From Roseiarcus sp963805295 (GTDB taxonomy: Bacteria; Pseudomonadota; Alphaproteobacteria; Rhizobiales; Beijerinckiaceae): a DNA stretch of 64,000 nt. The stretch is taken from positions 1 to 64,000 of the forward strand of contig CAWDTW010000005.1 in assembly GCA_963805295.1 (NCBI GenBank). The letters run 5' to 3'. Shown here piece by piece: positions 63,313 to 64,000 of this stretch. Positions within the stretch are counted from its first letter, which is position 1, and each line of letters starts with the position of its first letter. The position numbers and the translations under genes are program-made. The notes under the pieces were generated by a model. It was not told where the DNA came from, made no database searches, and worked only from the letters and a program-made list of their open reading frames with translations.

Positions 63313-63609
63313 CGTCTCGTCTCCGTCATCGTCCGCCGAAGCCAGAGAATCCTAACAGCGCAAAGCGAAAGATTCGAGACGGCGATGGGAATGATCTCAA
63401 TGGCGCGCGAAATGGGGCGAGAGGCGGCATATAATCTCAAGGCATTGCCGCCGGACCGGCTTCGCGAGGCCCCTGTAACAGCGCAACCCTTTCGTCCGTA
63501 TCGTCGTGGCGGGCGCGTTGACCGGCGCCGAACAATCAACCTAATCGTGGCGGACCGTTGCGCGCGCGCCTCACGTTGGCGCGCCCGCGATTCCGAAGAG
63601 GAGGCAGAC

Positions 63610-64000
63610 ATGGCGACAGCTTTGGTTTCGGCGTCCGACTTCGGCGACGCCATGAAAGGCGCGGATCGCAGCGGGTCGGCCCGCGCGACGCGCGCTAGTG
63701 CGCCGGCGGATCGCCCGCCGCAAGGGGCCGGCGAGGAAGTGGCCCTGGATCGAGGCGTCGCGGATTCCGCGCGCGGCCCTGCGACGACGCGAGCGCGTCG
63801 TCATCATCGGCGCCGGCTTCGGCGGATTGTCCGCCGCCAAGGCGCTCGCCAAGGCGCCGGTCGATGTCATCGTGATCGACCGGCACAATTATCATCTGTT
63901 TCAGCCGCTGCTCTATCAGGTCGCGACCGCGGGCCTTTCGCCGGCCGACATCGCCTCGCCGATCCGGAGCGTCCTGAGCAAACAAGCCAACGCGACCGTG
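63610..64000 (+). pseudogene. Type II NADH dehydrogenase (NDH-2), 5' part, frameshifted as sequenced and cut by the window edge
   Basis: A GAGGAGG site precedes the ATG at 63610. The frame first reads MATALVSASDFGDAMKGADR and on to GVAD, then breaks at GATTCC (63763-63768). Removing one base continues PRAALRRRERVVIIGAGFGG and YHLFQPLLYQVATAGLSPADIASPIRSVLS, the FAD-binding N-terminus of single-subunit NADH:quinone oxidoreductase. Without correction a GTG at 63698 would start the second frame, but it lacks a ribosome site. The gene continues beyond 64000. Confidence 0.8.

Overview
This 64 kb window reads as chromosome of a GC-rich alphaproteobacterium, most likely in the order Hyphomicrobiales (Rhizobiales). 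The evidence is a canonical CtrA response regulator with a GANTC-containing promoter, a three-subunit proton-translocating transhydrogenase, a gltBD pair, an imuA-imuB-dnaE2 mutasome behind an alphaproteobacterial LexA box (GTTC-N7-GTTC), and rhizobial-type palindromic repeats. Genus cannot be fixed from this window. No rRNA, tRNA or CRISPR array was seen.

Layout. 0.4-6.2 kb: aldo/keto reductase, 3-methyladenine glycosylase, SnoaL-like protein, META-domain protein, a small heat-shock protein with a sigma-32-type promoter and a probable ROSE RNA thermometer, a secreted Pro/Ala-rich protein and threonine aldolase. 6.6-18.3 kb is the housekeeping core: gltB-gltD (glutamate synthase), ctrA divergent from an orphan fliJ, pntAA-pntAC-pntB, and a LytM protein that has lost metal ligands. 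18.3-31 kb is accessory: a 1.6 kb gene-poor stretch with 21-bp tandem repeats, a giant adenylate cyclase/AAA/TPR regulator, a three-gene heme peroxidase operon (catalase-like, unknown, DyP), SMP-30, GNAT and LysR genes. 31-44.5 kb: GST, MATE pump, alpha/beta hydrolase, nucleoside hydrolase, an AT-richer double-XRE/GIY-YIG gene, a soluble pyrophosphatase gene split by an insertion sequence, GNAT, DUF3108, DUF2254, a Dps fragment, and the DUF1178-grxC-comF cluster divergent from a methyltransferase. 44.6-51.3 kb is decayed accessory DNA: a Phd/PIN toxin-antitoxin remnant hit by an IS66 element, a large Sel1-repeat gene with an internal amber codon, and a DUF433/DUF5615 module. 51.3-58 kb is the SOS mutasome, invaded by palindromic repeats and a DUF559 nuclease gene. 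58-64 kb: parDE-like remnant, DnaQ-like exonuclease, beta-propeller protein, Tat-exported beta-carbonic anhydrase with a degenerate partial duplicate around a PhaR-like mini-gene, and the start of a type II NADH dehydrogenase.

The most striking pattern crosses gene boundaries. Six otherwise healthy genes (cyclase, MATE/hydrolase pair, comF, methyltransferase, beta-propeller, NADH dehydrogenase) each carry exactly one extra base, and all six sit in or next to a GANTC motif (GACTC read as GAACTC, GATTC read as GAATTC, or a doubled base beside GATTC). GANTC is the CcrM methylation site, so these look like systematic modified-base sequencing errors, or less likely a mutational hotspot, rather than six independent pseudogenes. 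Separate, probably real, lesions are the IS insertions in ppa and in the PIN toxin, the amber codon in the Sel1 gene, the truncated Dps and ParE, and the repeat-associated frame break in dnaE2.
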